From Henckelia pumila (Eukaryota; Streptophyta; Magnoliopsida; Lamiales; Gesneriaceae), in contig NC_133122.1 in assembly GCF_033568475.1 (NCBI RefSeq), positions 156,419,361-156,483,360 on the forward strand: a stretch of 64,000 nt of DNA, given 5' to 3'. The position numbers and the translations under genes are program-made. Below are positions 21,210-33,853 of the stretch, in pieces. Positions within the stretch are counted from its first letter, which is position 1; every line of letters starts with the position of its first letter. The notes beneath the pieces were generated by a model that was not told the DNA's origin, searched no databases, and saw only the letters and a list, made by a program, of their open reading frames with translations.

Positions 21210-23182
21210 TTGCTCCCTTCGAATTTTCCTTGTTAAAGCTAGGCAAGGATATGATTTCTTCTTCCCCTTGTAGACTAGTGTATCTCGTGTATTCTTACCT
21301 CATGAAATTATTGAAATGTATATGTATAGATGCCCTGCTCAGTGTTACTGCTATAAACCGAGATGCTTCATTGCTTCTAATTTTTCTTTCTTTTCTCACG
21401 ATTCATGTTTTGGAAATATATTAAATGTTTAGTTTGAATTGAGCATTTGGCTTGGGATGTTGATGCTAGGTGCTGTCAAATTTTCAGATTTGTGCATCCC
21501 ATGTATATTTGAAATTTTCAGAAAATGTGCATAGCTTGGTGTTCGAAGGTTTCCAGATTTTCACATAACTTGATATTCGACGTTTTCCAAAAATTGTTCC
21601 TTAAGCTTGGTGTTCAAATTTCAAGATTTTGTTGGCTCATGGCTTGATTCAAATTTCCAGATTTATATACTAGCTTGTGGTTCGACATTTTGGTGTTTGT
21701 TGTGTTGATTTGGATGGTGAATTAGGGACTACCATGGTTGAAATGTAGTCACATGGTAGTGTTTAGAATGGCTTAAAGTTGGCTTGTTAGATGGGGTGAG
21801 GATCATTCGATCTTGAGGAGGAAATGGGGATCGGTTTTGGGGTATTGTCGGGGCTGCCATTCTTGAGTATAGTTGAGCTGGTTTGTGATGAGTTTTGAAG
21901 GGGCTTTGGGTGAGCTTAGATGCTGGTTTTGATGTTAGGATAGTGGCTTGAGAGTTGAAGGACAAATAGATATGTTTTGGATGGGTTATGGAGGATTCAA
22001 CTTGAGCAGAATTTATGGGCTTAGCTGCTGTCCGGAAATCGTGTTTGAAACATGGGTTATACACAGGTTTTGATTAAGGGCTCAGGTCTGGAATTAGAAT
22101 AAGATGTTAGGAATGTGTCGGTTCAAGCGGAACTTAATTCGGTTAAGTTTTGGTTGAGTTTTAGGCATTTGAATATAGAGGTGCAGATTTTTGCTTTCAA
22201 ACAGGTCTGTCCGGAAATGTATAACTAAGACAGGGTTAAAAGTATAATTTGATTATGGGCTCGTTTCTGGAATTTTTTTGGGATGTTAGGATTATGTAGG
22301 CGAAAGCGGGAATCAATTCGGATAAGTTTTGGTCGAGTTCTAGATTTTTAATTGCTTAGGTGCAGAATTTTCGAAGCAAAACAGGGCTGCTGCCCGGAAT
22401 TGTGTTTTTTATAAAATGATCACTTAGGAAATAAATTTCGAGGATGATTTCCCTACTTAGTTTTAAGTGCTATGGAGTCGTGGTTTCAAGCGGAATCCTT
22501 TTTGGTTAAGAAACGAGCAAGTTATTAATTTTAAGGGAAAACCGCTCGAGTTTGTCGTAAGTGCAATTTAGGGGTTAAATTCTCCATCCTTTGGTTTAGT
22601 ACCTAAATCACTATCCCGATCATCCATGTGTGAGTCATATGCATGATTATTGATTAACATTTTCATGTACGTCATATTTACATATGCATGCTAAGTCTCA
22701 TATTCAATAAAGGAAAGAAATATTTTTGAACGAAGTGAGATGGTTGTGACTACATATTCATGTGTTCGTGTGGGGCTGAAAGACGTTTTGGCCTCCCTTA
22801 CCAAATCATTATGGGTTTTCTTACCTTAGCATGTGTTTGTGTGGGTCCGGAGCTATTCTGGTCTCCCTTACCAATATAGGGCAAGATCGGGTTGGGTTTC
22901 ATCTCGACCTCCTTGCAGCATTGTGCACTATAGCCATGATCATGATCGAAATCACAGAGTCACAATCAAGGATCTAAGTTTACAGTTACAGTTACAAATT
23001 CAGATACAGTTTATGCAGTTTCTTTGATTATACATGACTTAGCCATGCATATGTTTCATTCATGTTCTATCATTCATTTTGAAGTTTATTTACTTGTTTA
23101 TAGTAAGGGCACAAAACAAAGGTATTTTTAGTATCAGCTATTTTTAATCTGCGTGTGCTTGTATTTACGTAGTACTCGTTAT

Positions 23183-23204
23183 CCCCCCCCCCCCCCCCCC
23201 CCCC
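23183..23204. repeat. Run of 22 C residues
   Basis: An uninterrupted poly-C tract in the solo LTR, preceding a short hairpin TGAGTCTTTTTAGACTCA. Exact length in the genome is uncertain, because such runs are prone to sequencing and assembly error. Confidence 0.8.
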
Positions 23205-23647
23205 ATATTCTTGTTGAGTCTTTTTAGACTCACTACACTTATTGTTTTCAGGTGAGGAGTATTTCGTAGAGATTGAGGGGCAAGACTATCGAGTGGACTG
23301 CGAAGCAGGCACGACACATTCCCTCCGACCTATGCTGGTCTTCCGCAAAATTTTATTTTAACATTTCATAGTCTTTTATTCTGTTTCTTGGATTATTGTA
23401 AACGTAAAGATTCATTGATTGTCTTTGGGCATAGAAATATCAAGGTGTTAATTATTTTGATGGTTGAATTGTCATATTTTTTTCTCAGGTTTTCGTTCGT
23501 TTCTTGGTCTGAATTATTTAGTATTATTGGTCGTTTTATTTTTGACTGCTGTCTGTGACAGGTGGGTTGTAATATAAACAGAGAGGTCATGCAAATTCGT
23601 ATTTTATTTAGTTTAATTTAAAGTAGAACTAGGGTCGTTTCAATAAG

Positions 23648-23982
23648 CATGCTCGATCCTCTAGAACAAATTCTAGAACTTCCAGTTTCTTCTCTTCAGT
23701 GCAATCGAAAGCTCGAAAAGCACTCTCAAGTTTGGACATCCATCCTCTCGCTTGTTCAGGATTTTCGCCACCCAATAAAGGCTTCGGTCCTACTTTCATA
23801 AAATTATTAATAGAGTAGCGACGTATACCCTTATGATGATGGTGATGGTGACGATGATGATGACCACCTTCCTGGCCTACACTACCATGGCTCTCATCAC
23901 CTCTCCCGGCCACATCTTGAAAAGAATTGCACATTAAAATCCCAAATGCGCAATAATTACTCAAGACTAGACTAAATCCCAA
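23648..23982 (-). pseudogene. Gag N-terminus of gypsy element A
   Basis: This open segment lies just inside the primer site and LTR at 24007-25518. It has a histidine-rich stretch, GGHHHRHHHHHHKG, then the gypsy gag domain INNFMKVGPKPLLGGENPEQARGWMSKLESAFRAFDCTEEKKLEVLEFVLEDRACL. The frame is interrupted at the ATAAG duplication by the solo LTR and resumes at 13649. Gag would form the particle. The element's remaining pol is not in the window. Confidence 0.88.
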
Positions 23983-24006
23983 GTACTAATCCCAAAATCT
24001 AAGCAT

Positions 24007-24018
24007 GCTCTGATACCA
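24007..24018 (-). other. Primer binding site, initiator tRNA-Met type
   Basis: The minus strand reads TGGTATCAGAGC, an exact match to the usual plant gypsy primer site. It lies four bases inside the LTR boundary at 24023. Confidence 0.93.
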
Positions 24019-24022
24019 AAAA

Positions 24023-25518
24023 TATAGTGACCCTGCATTGAATCACCTAAAAACTGGTAACTCATAGCATGCATTAAAAAATAATACTAATCAGAGAAAA
24101 ACGTGCGGAAACATAACCCATAACTTACGTATTAGCTTAGTATAAAAGTTTCAAGCTTATTTATCAGTAGTGATACAACCATATCGAAACAACTAGAAAT
24201 TAAACATTATACAGCTATATAGAACCATGTTGTATAAATAACTTCTCCAGGCTCCTGCTCCCTAGTCTTGTCTTGAACTACCAGCTTCGTCCATCCTGCG
24301 ACCTGCCCCATGGAATAGGGTGTCCAAGATAACAACTAGGACGTGAGCGCTAACGCCCAGTACATAAACAGGAGTAAACATATATATATGATGCATGCAA
24401 CATGATGACTGGTAAAGGGTCATCTGAAAAGTCATGCTCAGTACCGGCTCCACATGAGTGCTGCCACCGCACGGATCAACCTCTGGGTGCAACCACACTC
24501 GTCTACTACACCAGAGTAGTCAGACATACATGCCCCCACCGTCACGGTACTCTCAGTGACAGACTATTGAGTATAGAGCTGAGCGGCTCTATAATCAGGT
24601 ATATCAAGGTATAGACTCAACGTGTATGTGCACATGATATATGAATATAGAAAACGGTAAAACATACATCATGCCCCATAATAATTTCAAATAAATACAA
24701 CATATAAACATGTATACGCACTGACAATCTCAGTCAATGTGTACGTACCTCTAAGTTAGTTCAAGTCTAGTAGGATCCTAAGTTACAAGTCTATATTCAA
24801 AAGTTCACCGTATCACTACACAAGTTCTATAAGCCTTAACTAAGCTAATAAGTACTCTCAAAACTTTAAATATAATCTCGAACCATACCTTCGTCCTTAG
24901 TAAGCCCTTTGGAGTCGCTAGTCCCGGATGACTATAACCACACCTTGGTTATTCCAGAACTTCTATAATAACCGATAGGGGCCCTCAAGTGTATAACTCA
25001 CACTATATAACTAAAGAAGGAAACTCAGGAATTCGTAATTCAAAATGAAATCTAATGAGCCCTATTTATAGGAAAATTTCCGGTCCAGTTCGGACCCTCC
25101 GAACTCGGGTTCGGGTCGTTCGATCCAACTTACTTCCTGCATGCAAGACACGTCGAGTTCGGACCGTCCGATTTCCACTTCGGGCTGTCCGAAGTGTCCT
25201 AAATCCGACACTTGTCAAAAAACATGGCTGAGTAATCCTGCCTGCTTCACACAAGAGAAATTCGGGCCGCCCGATCCCGGTTCAGACCGTTCAAACGTGC
25301 CTTAACTTCGAAGTCAACAAGCCCTACTTCAAAGCCTCCGGGTGCTGAGTTCGGATCGTCTGAAGTCCTCTTCGGACCGTCCGAACTGGCTCAAATATTA
25401 AAAGTTCAATTCTTCATTCTGAAGTTCGATTGAACCCTGGAATTGGTTAATTACCAATCCTTAATCATGTTTAACATATTATTATATTAAAATAGAATCT
25501 GGATTACTAAATATTACA
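24023..25518 (-). repeat. 5' LTR of gypsy element A
   Basis: The LTR is about 1.5 kb, ending GGGTCACTATA (minus strand) at the primer site and starting near TGTAATATTTAGTAATCC at 25518. It is the same family as the LTRs at 54999-55641 and 57250-58718, in opposite orientation. Both share the block around 24262-24498 / 58243-58473. A TATA box lies at 25063-25070 (TATAAATA on the minus strand). Upstream of it, at 25080-25390, are about seven imperfect palindromes of the form TTCGGACCGTCCGAA. The 3' LTR is not in the window. Confidence 0.85.
25063..25070 (-). promoter_or_regulatory. TATA box of LTR A
   Basis: The minus strand reads CCTATAAATAGGGCTC, the same core promoter seen in the related LTRs at 55396 and 57668. 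The palindrome array ends within 20 bp upstream. Confidence 0.75.
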
Positions 25519-26998
25519 TCATCTGCTATAACCCAAGTCACCACATGCTAAGACTCTCTCTCAAGCTATCCTCGACGTCTTTGGCTAACTCCTGCCCCTT
25601 CTGTTGTCATGCACACATACAAAACAAGACAACAGCCAGATAACTCCGGTGAGAATATAATTCTCAGTATAATCGACATAAACATGCGTTAACGATAGCA
25701 ACTCAATTCAAGATATAACATAAATAGAACACATATTTAGTAAATACAATTGATCCACGTTCTCGATATTTCGTATCCGATCTCGGTCTCAAGATTCGTT
25801 TGTTCATTTTCGATCTTGGAATCAAGATTCGTAAACGATCTTGATCTGGATATATCCGGGCCTTGGGGATCGTAACCGACTCAACATCAAAGGTAAATAA
25901 CATAATTCAAAGATCCATTTACCTGAAATGGATTCACAATTCAATTTCTATATCAAAACACATATAAAAGAAAGTATGTGATTTTTGGCGGGATAACTCA
26001 AGAATCGCAGTTCTTGAGTTTCAAAGCCCTTAACTCTCGATGTCATCTTATACATTTTCTTTTCTTGATTCTTGAGTGCTTCAAATCTGAACAATCAATA
26101 TCAAAGGACTCATGTAAAAATTTTCTCAAGTTCTTCAATCTACAAAGCTACAACTTCACAAACCTTAGCCAACTCAATCTCGGTTCGAAGCTGGAGGCTC
26201 AAGTTCAATATCCCATTGGTTTCAAGTCTGAAAACATAGCAAAATAATCTAATAACATCAACAATAACTCACTTCAAACTCAGCTCAATCACAAGATATC
26301 AAAACGGCTTCAAATCATAAACCGGCGGCGTAGCGACTGAAAATCGATAACCGAAACTATATCGAATTCAATCCAACAATCATATACATCACATAGCAGA
26401 AATATATCAGCAATTCAGATTATCTAAATTTCGAAAATAGACTGGAAATTCATATCAAATTCAAACGGCATCCAATCTTCGATCCGACTTCGATACGGTA
26501 AGACATACAAACTCAAGAACACAAATACAAGATCATAATCTGATTTCTTCACATACACAATCTCGAAATATGTTGACTCATCAGAATACTTACACCAAAT
26601 CTAAGCTCTTCTTTCAAGGATTCCAAAACTATCTTCGGATTAAAAATCGGACGGCCGGATCAAAAGATATCTAATTTGGAAGATGAAATTTGGCTTGGAA
26701 GATGATATCCACAGTTCTTGGTCTGAAATTCTGAAGATATCTGATGAATTTTATGCATTTACACGTTAAAACACATAAAAAAAGCCATGTGTAATCCACT
26801 AAATCTGAAAATTGCATTTTGGCCCCTCATTTCTACATAATTTTCAATTCGGTCCTCGGCCCTTATTTGACTTCAATTTCAATCCTAAATAATTTAAAAA
26901 TATTAGAATTTAAATCTAAACTCTAAATTCTCAAATTAAATATTCTCGAACTAAAATTAAATAATCTCGGATTAAATCAAATAATCTCGGACCTTACA
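25519..26998 (-). repeat. Truncated LTR related to family D
   Basis: Several blocks match the U3 part of the LTR at 6696-8779, for example the CACACATACAAAAACAAGACAA region (7268 / 25612) and the following TCCGGTGA...ATAATTCTCAGT segment. It ends TTACA at 26998, like that LTR's GTTACA end. The R-U5 part is missing because element A inserted at 25518/25519. No coding sequence. Confidence 0.65.
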
Positions 26999-27000
26999 GA

Positions 27001-27166
27001 TGATGTCTCGCTCGAGCGCGAATTCGGGAAATCAAATATTCCGAAAATCCTTGTGGCGGAAGGAAATAATTATTTACGGGATCGTGGCCATATAAATAAA
27101 GGATATAACATATTTTGAAGGGTTCGGAGTTCCAGTTGCAGAGACAGAGGCGGCTACTACACGCTT
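27001..27166 (+). repeat. Left piece of an Athila-type LTR with TATA box
   Basis: This sequence is continuous with 36685 onward once the element at 27167-36679 and one copy of CGCTT are removed. It contains a half hairpin CTCGCTCGAGCGCG at 27005 and a TATA box (TATAAATA) at 27091-27098, so it is the promoter end of a plus-strand LTR. Its own start is lost or unclear. Confidence 0.55.
27162..27166. repeat. Target-site duplication CGCTT, left copy
   Basis: CGCTT immediately precedes the LTR start TGAAACGACCC at 27167. It is matched exactly by 36680-36684 after the other LTR. Confidence 0.92.
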
Positions 27167-29846
27167 TGAAACGACCCTAACTCTATAATTAATAAATAAA
27201 TATGCGGAAATTTGTTTTTTTTATGCTTACTAAATATAACATGTACATACATGCTCATACATATATGCACAAAATAAAAAGATTTAAAATAAATAAATAA
27301 CTTAAATAAAAATGCATTCTTTAATAAAATAAATATCTGAGTCAAATACGTAATTTAAAATATTGTCATAAGAAAATAATTAAAAACTGCATGCACTGAA
27401 AATATTTAAATAAATTATCCACAAACTCAACCACTGAAAATAATTAAAAATATTTAACGTGCTGGAATATTCAAACATGCATCATGACTCAGATATCTAT
27501 CACGGTCACGGGGATCACTGCCAGTCTGCTCATACGTCCTCGCCTCCGGTGGGTACTACGTCCTCTACGTACTCACCTGCACCATACCAGTGTAGTGAGC
27601 CTAGAAGCCCAACATGCTAACATAACAAGGATTTAAAATAATTTAAATCACTTTAATACTAATACATAACATATACATGAATGAGCATGCTTAAAATAAC
27701 ATCATGACATAACATAACTTAAATTAACTTAAATATCATAATCATACATAAGACATAAACATTGTTGAGCAAATTATTTTCTAACATCGCATGGTTGTAT
27801 CCATAGTGTAACCTTAAATCATACATCAAATACTGATCAGCGTGGAAACCAACGTACGTGGCGGTGACGAATCACCTCTTAAATTGGCAGTAAACTGCCC
27901 TTCAATAGTTCACATATGGGGACGAATCCCCCTCAAATTGTCAGACTACTTCAACTTCCAACATTAAATATTTTCTTTTGCTCAACCTTAAACATTAAAT
28001 CATGCATAAAAATTATTTCATGAATGCATGTACTTAAATAAAATGTGTGTCCCTCATATATATTTAATTTAATTTCATACTAACATATAAATATTAAAAA
28101 TAACTTCCATGCATAAAATAATTAAATATATATTCAGGACACAAGCAAATTTCTCATGGATTGTACTGAACTACTGGCCCTAACACTCAAGCCCATTTAC
28201 TTAAATCTGGCCCATTAACACAGAGACTGGCCCAATAACATACTTAAGCCCAATAAAAATTATTCTAAGTCAATTTAATTAATTAAAGCCCATTAAAACC
28301 TTCCTGGCCCAATAACAACCTGTTTTGGCCCAATGGGCCCTAAAGCCCAAAGATTGGCCCAATAACTTTCATGGGCCCTAAATCCCATAAAAATTAGTGG
28401 GCTCACTTAATTAAATTAATTAAGCCCAAATACTTAAATTTAACCCAAAGTAATTAAATGGAACCCAAAACATTTTATTTCAAATTAAATGGCCCAAAAA
28501 CCAATTAAATCATAAAATACTTTAAAATTAAAAAGACTCGAGCCCGGCCCACCCAACCCAGACCCGGACCAACTTAACCCGACCCACCACACTACTGACC
28601 CGACCCAAGTCATAGACCCGACCCGGAACCAACCCTAACACCTAAACCCGTCGCCCCCCCTTCCCTACGCTTCTCGGCCGTGGCAGCAGCCATTCCATGG
28701 CTGCTGCCGGCCGGCTCCGGCCGCCCCTGGCCGGAGCGCCGTCGCCCAGACGTAGCCCACGTCTGGGCGGTCCTAACCTGGCCACTAACCCAGCCCCATG
28801 CAACCCACCGACCAACAGCCGAGCCCCCTTCCACGAAACCCTAGCCTGCGCCTTCAAGGGTGCCGACTGAACCTTGTGGTTTTCCTGGGCTCGTTTGGCT
28901 CGAACCACTCAAGCCATTTGAGTCTAGGCAACCCTCGCACGCCCTACAACCCTTCGACCAGCAGTGGTACGAACCATGGCTAGGAAAAACATGAAGACGA
29001 CCAAGATTCATAAGAACAAACGCATAAAACCATAACAACTCACGTTTTTTCTGAAAATTCTTGAAGGAAAATGATGCTCACGCACACACACACGTATAAA
29101 CACTGATATAGTACGTTAAAATAAAAAGAATCATGCCTTTCATCGAAATTGAAGAGATGAAGGCGCGTGGAACGATTCCGGGACGACGGGACGACGACGA
29201 CAAGCTTTGGACCTTCAAAAAACGTGGCTATGGAGTCTACCTTGGCTGTTGGATCGAAGAAGAAGATGAAGGAGAGTGGGATGTCGGCTGAGAGCTTAGG
29301 AGGCGTGAGGTTTGGGTAGAATTAGGGTAAGGTTTAAGTTTTTAATTAAAATAGGTTTTAGGATAATTGAAAATATTATAAAGGATATTAAATATATAAC
29401 TTAAAAACTCTAAATAAGAAGTAAAATCTGATAACTAAATTAAAATCCCGAAATATTAAATTAAGGGAATTTTAAAAATACTAAAAAGTCATTATTTTGG
29501 CTTATTTTGAATAAAAACGAACTCCTAAAATTATATAAAATTAAATACTAAAAATTTTGAGGAAATAAAACTCAAAATAATATTTTTGGGCTCTTAAAAG
29601 GCTCATGAATTAAATTGGCTAGAAAGTTGTCATCTCGTCCGTCCACGGTCCCGTCTACGCGATAAAATAATTAAAATACTAAAAATCATAAAAAATCACT
29701 AATTATGGGTTAAATGCTTAAAAATCAATTAAATCATGCACAAATAATTCACATAATTATTTAACCCATAAATCTAAAATTTAAATAATTAAATTCTCTA
29801 ATTATGTATGCGGATTTAAGTATTTAAAAAAATACCGGGTGTTACA
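27167..29846 (-). repeat. 3' LTR of the young gypsy element
   Basis: This 2680-bp LTR starts TGTAACACCCGG on the minus strand and ends AGGGTCGTTTCA. It holds a cluster of GGCCCA/AGCCCA motifs at 28180-28500 and a GC-rich block at 28530-28830 with small spurious ORFs. The minus-strand tract ATTTAAGGGGTGGAGAAT just inside (29847-29864) is the polypurine primer. Confidence 0.93.
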
Positions 29847-29892
29847 ATTCTCCACCCCTTAAATTGAATTTCGTCCTCGAAATTTAAAATAC

Positions 29893-32800
29893 TTACCCGA
29901 ACAACTCCGGGAAACGAGTCCTCATCTCTGCCTCGGTCTCCCAAGTAGCTTCCTCCTCTGAGTGATTCAGCCACTGGACTCTGACCATCGGTATGACTCG
30001 CGTCCTAAGCCTCCGCTCCTCCCTAGCCAAGATCCGTATAGGCCTCTCCTCAAATGCTAACTCCGGTGTCAACTGAAGAGGCTCAAAATCCAACACATGC
30101 GACAGGTTGGAGACATATCTCCGAAGCATGGATACATGAAAAACGTTGTGCACTGCCGCTAGCCCTGGTGGTAGAGCTAAACGGTAGGCCAACGTGCCAA
30201 CTCTCTCCAAGATCTCGAATGGCCCTATATACCTCGGATTAAGCTTGCCTCTCTGGACAAATCGCACTACTCCCTTCATAGGTGACACCTTCAGGAATAC
30301 GTGATCACTTACAGCGAACTCCAAATCTCGTCGTCTGGTATCTGCATAACTCTTCTGACGACTCTGAGCAGTCCTCATCCGATCTCGAATCTGAGTCACA
30401 ATGTCAGCTGTCTGCTGCACAATCTCAGGAACAAGTAAAATCCTCTCACCAACCTCATCCCAATGCACAGGAGATCTGCATCTCCTCCCATACAATGCTG
30501 CATAAGGAGCCATACCTATAGACGACTGAAAACTGTTGTTATAGGTAAACTCCACTAATGGCAGTCTAGTCTCCCACGAGCCCTGAAAATCGATGACACA
30601 AGCTCTCAGAAGATCCTCGAGAACCTGAATCACTCTCTCAGACTGACCATCTGTCTGGGGATGGAATGTTGTACTGAACAAAAGTCTAGTCCCCATAGCT
30701 GTGTGCAGACTCTTCCAAAACGTGGATGTGAATCTCGGATCTCTGTCTGACACAATTGTCACTGGTATGCCATGCAACCTAACAATCTCCTTGATGTAAA
30801 GCTCTGCATGCTGTGTCAATGAGTAAGTAGTCCTCACCGGCAAGAAATGAGCTGACTTGGTGAGTCTATCCACAATCACCCAAATCGCTGTGCAACCTCT
30901 GACACTCCTCGGTAAGCCAACCACAAAGTCCATCGTAATATTCTCCCATTTCCATTCCGGAATAGGAAGAGGTCTAAGAAGTCCTGCTGGACGCTGATGC
31001 TCTGCCTTGACTTGCTGACAAGTCAAGCACTCTGACACCACTCTCCCGATGTCTCTCTTCATCCCGGGCCACCAATACAATAGCTGCAAATCTCTGTACA
31101 TCTTCGTACTTCCGGGGTGAATGGAGTACGGAGATGTGTGAGCCTCTGCTAAAATCTCAGCTCTCAACTGATCGACGTTCGGTACCCACATCCTACCACG
31201 GTACTGAACAATGCCATCCACCACTGTATACAAGAGGTTACCCCTAGCCTCATCTCTCTGTCTCCATCGCTGCAACTCCTCATCAGTAGACTGTCTATCC
31301 CTGATCCGATCTCGCAGAACTGGCTGCACCGTCAACAGTGGCAAGCTCGGTGCATGACCACTCGGATAACACTCCAAGTCAAATCTCTGAATCTCGCTCT
31401 GTAGTGGTAACTGTACGGTCAAACATGAGACCACTGACGACTTCAGACTCAAAGCATCTGCTACTACATTAGCTTTACCCGGATGGTAGCTAATGTCACA
31501 GTCATAATCCTTCACCAACTCCAACCATCTCCGTTGCCTCATGTTCAACTCCTTCTGGGTGAAGAAGTACTTGAGGCTCTTGTGATCAGTGAAAATCTTG
31601 CACTTCTCGCCATACAGATAGTGCCTCCAGATTTTCAAAGCGAAAACCACTGCTGCTAACTCCAAGTCATGCGTCGGGTAATTCTGCTCATGAACCTTCA
31701 GCTGCCTCGACGCATACGCAATAACCTTGCCACACTGCATAAGTACTGCGCCTAAACCCAGCTTAAACGCGTCGGTGTACACCACTAACTCCTCGTGTGG
31801 TACTGTCACTGCTAACACCGGTGCAGTAGTGAGTGCTTCCTTCAACTGATCGAAGCTCCTCTGACAGTCTGAACTCCAGATGAACTTCGCGTTCTTCTTG
31901 GTTAAGGAAGTCAAGGTTACTGCAATAGAGGAAAAACCCTTGATGAACTTCCTATAATATCCTGCCAAACCCAAGAAACTGCGAATCTCCGAAGCATTCT
32001 TCGGAATACCCCAATTCTGCACTGCCTCAACCTTCGACTGGTCAACTACAATCCCATCTCTCGAAATAATGTGGCCAAGAAATGCCACCTGCTCGAGCCA
32101 AAACTCGCACTTGCTGAACTTGGCATACAACCGATGCTCCCTCAAGGTCTGCAAGGCTGTCTGTAGATGCTGTCTATGCTCCTCAATGCTCCTAGAGTAG
32201 ATCAAGATATCATCAATGAAGACTATGATGAACTGATCTAGATACGGCTGAAAAACTCGGTTCATGAGATCCATGAAAACCGCTGGAGCATTGGTCATCC
32301 CAAATGGCATCACTAGGAACTCGTAATGCCCATACCATGTCCGGAAAGCAGTCTTGGACACATCTGCATCTCTAATCCGCAGCTGATGATAACCAGATCG
32401 CAGGTCGATTTTGGAGAACACTGAAGCTCCCTGCAACTGATCAAATAAATCCTCTATCCTCGGCAGTGGATACTTATTCTTCACTGTAACCCTATTGAGC
32501 TCTCGATAATCGATGCACAGTCTCATACTGCCATCCTTCTTCTTCACAAATAACACTGGAGCCCCCCATGGAGAAAAGCTAGGACGAACAAAGCCTTTCT
32601 CTAATAACTCCTGAATTTGCTCCTTCAACTCTTTCATCTCGGTCGGAGCAAGTCTGTACGGTGCCTTAGAGATAGGCACGGTGTCTGGCACCAAGTCGAT
32701 GTTGAACTCCACATCTCTCACTGGTGGAATTCCTGCAACATCCTCCGGAAAGACATCCGGAAAGTCACGAACCACCTCTATCTCTGATAATGATCTGCTA

Positions 32801-33132
32801 GATGGTTCTGAGGCCGTGACAATACTCGCTAGAAACCCCTGGCAACCCCGTCTCAACAACTTCCTCTCTTGAATAAGAGGTATCACCTGAGGAAAATCAC
32901 TGCTCTGAGATGCATGGAAAGTAAACGGGTCGCCTTCTGATGGTTTCACTGACACTGTCCTTCGACGAAAATCAATCGAAGCTCCATTGACTGTCAACCA
33001 GTCCATACCCAATATCAAATCAAACCCGCTCAACGGCAAAACCACTACATCTGCGCGAATGGAGTGCCCCTGTAGCTCCAACTCCAGTTCTCGAATGACA
33101 CTAGAGGTAGAAATAATCTGACCTGACGGCAT
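29893..33132 (-). CDS. Gypsy pol: RT, RNase H, integrase, chromodomain-like tail
   Basis: This is an uninterrupted 1079-residue reading frame; the first Met shown is internal to the original polyprotein. Residues 1-60 are the end of the protease (LILGMDWL). RT spans about 160-400, with [19 protein letters not shown] and the catalytic VFIDDIL at 304-310. RNase H spans about 447-565; its TDAS box reads TDAF. Integrase spans about 655-880, with H-x-H / C702-x2-C705 zinc ligands and the DDE triad D735, D796 and E832 (35 residues between the last two). The C-terminus [21 protein letters not shown] is a chromodomain-like tail. A frameshift near 33135 separates it from the protease active site, so expression as one polyprotein is impaired. 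Confidence 0.93.
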   Translation of the reverse strand: MPSGQIISTSSVIRELELELQGHSIRADVVVLPLSGFDLILGMDWLTVNGASIDFRRRTVSVKPSEGDPFTFHASQSSDFPQVIPLIQERKLLRRGCQGFLASIVTASEPSSRSLSEIEVVRDFPDVFPEDVAGIPPVRDVEFNIDLVPDTVPISKAPYRLAPTEMKELKEQIQELLEKGFVRPSFSPWGAPVLFVKKKDGSMRLCIDYRELNRVTVKNKYPLPRIEDLFDQLQGASVFSKIDLRSGYHQLRIRDADVSKTAFRTWYGHYEFLVMPFGMTNAPAVFMDLMNRVFQPYLDQFIIVFIDDILIYSRSIEEHRQHLQTALQTLREHRLYAKFSKCEFWLEQVAFLGHIISRDGIVVDQSKVEAVQNWGIPKNASEIRSFLGLAGYYRKFIKGFSSIAVTLTSLTKKNAKFIWSSDCQRSFDQLKEALTTAPVLAVTVPHEELVVYTDAFKLGLGAVLMQCGKVIAYASRQLKVHEQNYPTHDLELAAVVFALKIWRHYLYGEKCKIFTDHKSLKYFFTQKELNMRQRRWLELVKDYDCDISYHPGKANVVADALSLKSSVVSCLTVQLPLQSEIQRFDLECYPSGHAPSLPLLTVQPVLRDRIRDRQSTDEELQRWRQRDEARGNLLYTVVDGIVQYRGRMWVPNVDQLRAEILAEAHTSPYSIHPGSTKMYRDLQLLYWWPGMKRDIGRVVSECLTCQQVKAEHQRPAGLLRPLPIPEWKWENITMDFVVGLPRSVRGCTAIWVIVDRLTKSAHFLPVRTTYSLTQHAELYIKEIVRLHGIPVTIVSDRDPRFTSTFWKSLHTAMGTRLLFSTTFHPQTDGQSERVIQVLEDLLRACVIDFQGSWETRLPLVEFTYNNSFQSSIGMAPYAALYGRRCRSPVHWDEVGERILLVPEIVQQTADIVTQIRDRMRTAQSRQKSYADTRRRDLEFAVSDHVFLKVSPMKGVVRFVQRGKLNPRYIGPFEILERVGTLAYRLALPPGLAAVHNVFHVSMLRRYVSNLSHVLDFEPLQLTPELAFEERPIRILAREERRLRTRVIPMVRVQWLNHSEEEATWETEAEMRTRFPELFG

Positions 33133-33139
33133 AGTGACA

Positions 33140-33406
33140 TCATAACCACTGTCGGCAAATCTCAGGTGTGATGCCTATCCGTCTGATAAACTCTAGGGAG
33201 ATAAACGAATGCGTAGCCCCTGAATCTAGCAACACAAATGTGGAGTTTCCTCCTACTAGAATTCTCCTGATGATTAAGGAGGTATCTGGGTCTGCCTCCT
33301 CAGCCTGCATGACAAACACCCGCCCAGTGGTGTTCTTCTTCCTTGAGCAGTTGTATGCCCCATTCCCTAGCTCCTTGCAGTGGTAGCAAACGTTGGAACC
33401 GATCAA
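33140..33406 (-). pseudogene. Gypsy zinc knuckle and protease active site
   Basis: This segment encodes CYHCKELGNGAYNC, a CCHC knuckle with Asn in place of His, then the linker VFVMQAEEADPDTSLI and the protease box LLDSGATHSFISLEF with intact D-S-G. It ends with a frameshift next to the pol frame at 33132. The knuckle would package RNA and the protease would mature the polyprotein. Confidence 0.88.
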
Positions 33407-33450
33407 ACACTGACCTGAGTGAGGCCTCTGACACTATGGGCACAAGGGAA

Positions 33451-33853
33451 CTACTCCTGTCTTAGGGGCCCCGCCCCTCTGCTGCTGCTGTGGCTGGCGC
33501 CCCTAAGGCCTCTGCTGCTGTCCCTGCTGATTCGGGCCCTTAGACGGCCCAGTAAACTGCTTCTTCGCAGAAGGCTGCGAAGATGGTCGATAAGCTCCTG
33601 GCTGGAACTGCCTCTTGCCTTGCTGTTACCTCTGCATCTCTCGTCTCCCTTCCTCAGAACGCAATGCTCTGATAACTGCCGCCTCGTAAGTAGTGACATC
33701 CAACATGCGAACGTCATGCTTGATGTCAGCCCGCAATCCACAAACTGTCTCAACTTGTCTGGTGCACTCAGCAAAAGAGGCACGAAGCGACACCCTCTCT
33801 CGAACTGGGTAATGTAATCCACCACATGTTTCTTTACGTAAATCGACATGCAT
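33451..33853 (-). pseudogene. Gag C-terminal remnant of the young gypsy element
   Basis: Two overlapping frames together give the end of the gag capsid domain: VVDYITQFERGCRFVPLLLSAPDKLRQFV in one, and GLRADIKHDVRMLDVTTYEAAVIRALRSEEGRR in the other, followed by a glutamine- and serine-rich tail. A frameshift lies near 33730. The N-terminal ~200 residues expected of gag are absent, because only about 130 bp separate this remnant from the primer site. Confidence 0.85.

Larger units (their letters stand above)
13655..23642 (+). mobile_element. Solo gypsy LTR, split by a copia element
   Basis: The two pieces of this LTR are 13655-14812 and 21210-23642, about 3.6 kb in total. It begins TGTGACGTCTGAAATCC and ends AGGGTCGTTTCA, the same end as the LTRs of the element at 27167-36679, so it belongs to a related lineage. 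A perfect 5-bp duplication, ATAAG, lies at 13650-13654 and 23643-23647. No internal region exists, so it is a solo LTR left by LTR-LTR recombination. It carries a MITE, a run of 22 Cs at 23183-23204, and the copia insertion. It interrupts gag of element A. Confidence 0.9.

Noticed and set aside
23183..23204. Poly-C run as a functional element such as an i-motif
   Set aside because: A single homopolymer in a dead solo LTR; its length may be a sequencing artefact, and nothing else supports a role.
24262..24498. ORF shared with 58243-58473
   Set aside because: The similarity reflects two LTRs of one retrotransposon family; it lies in noncoding LTR sequence, not a gene.
28610..28908. GC-rich overlapping ORFs in the 3' LTR of the young gypsy element
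   Set aside because: They lie inside an LTR, occur on both strands with proline/glycine/alanine-rich translations, and differ between the two LTR copies in a noncoding manner.
33419..33817. Plus-strand 132-codon leucine-rich ORF
   Set aside because: It is the antisense shadow of the gag remnant on the minus strand.
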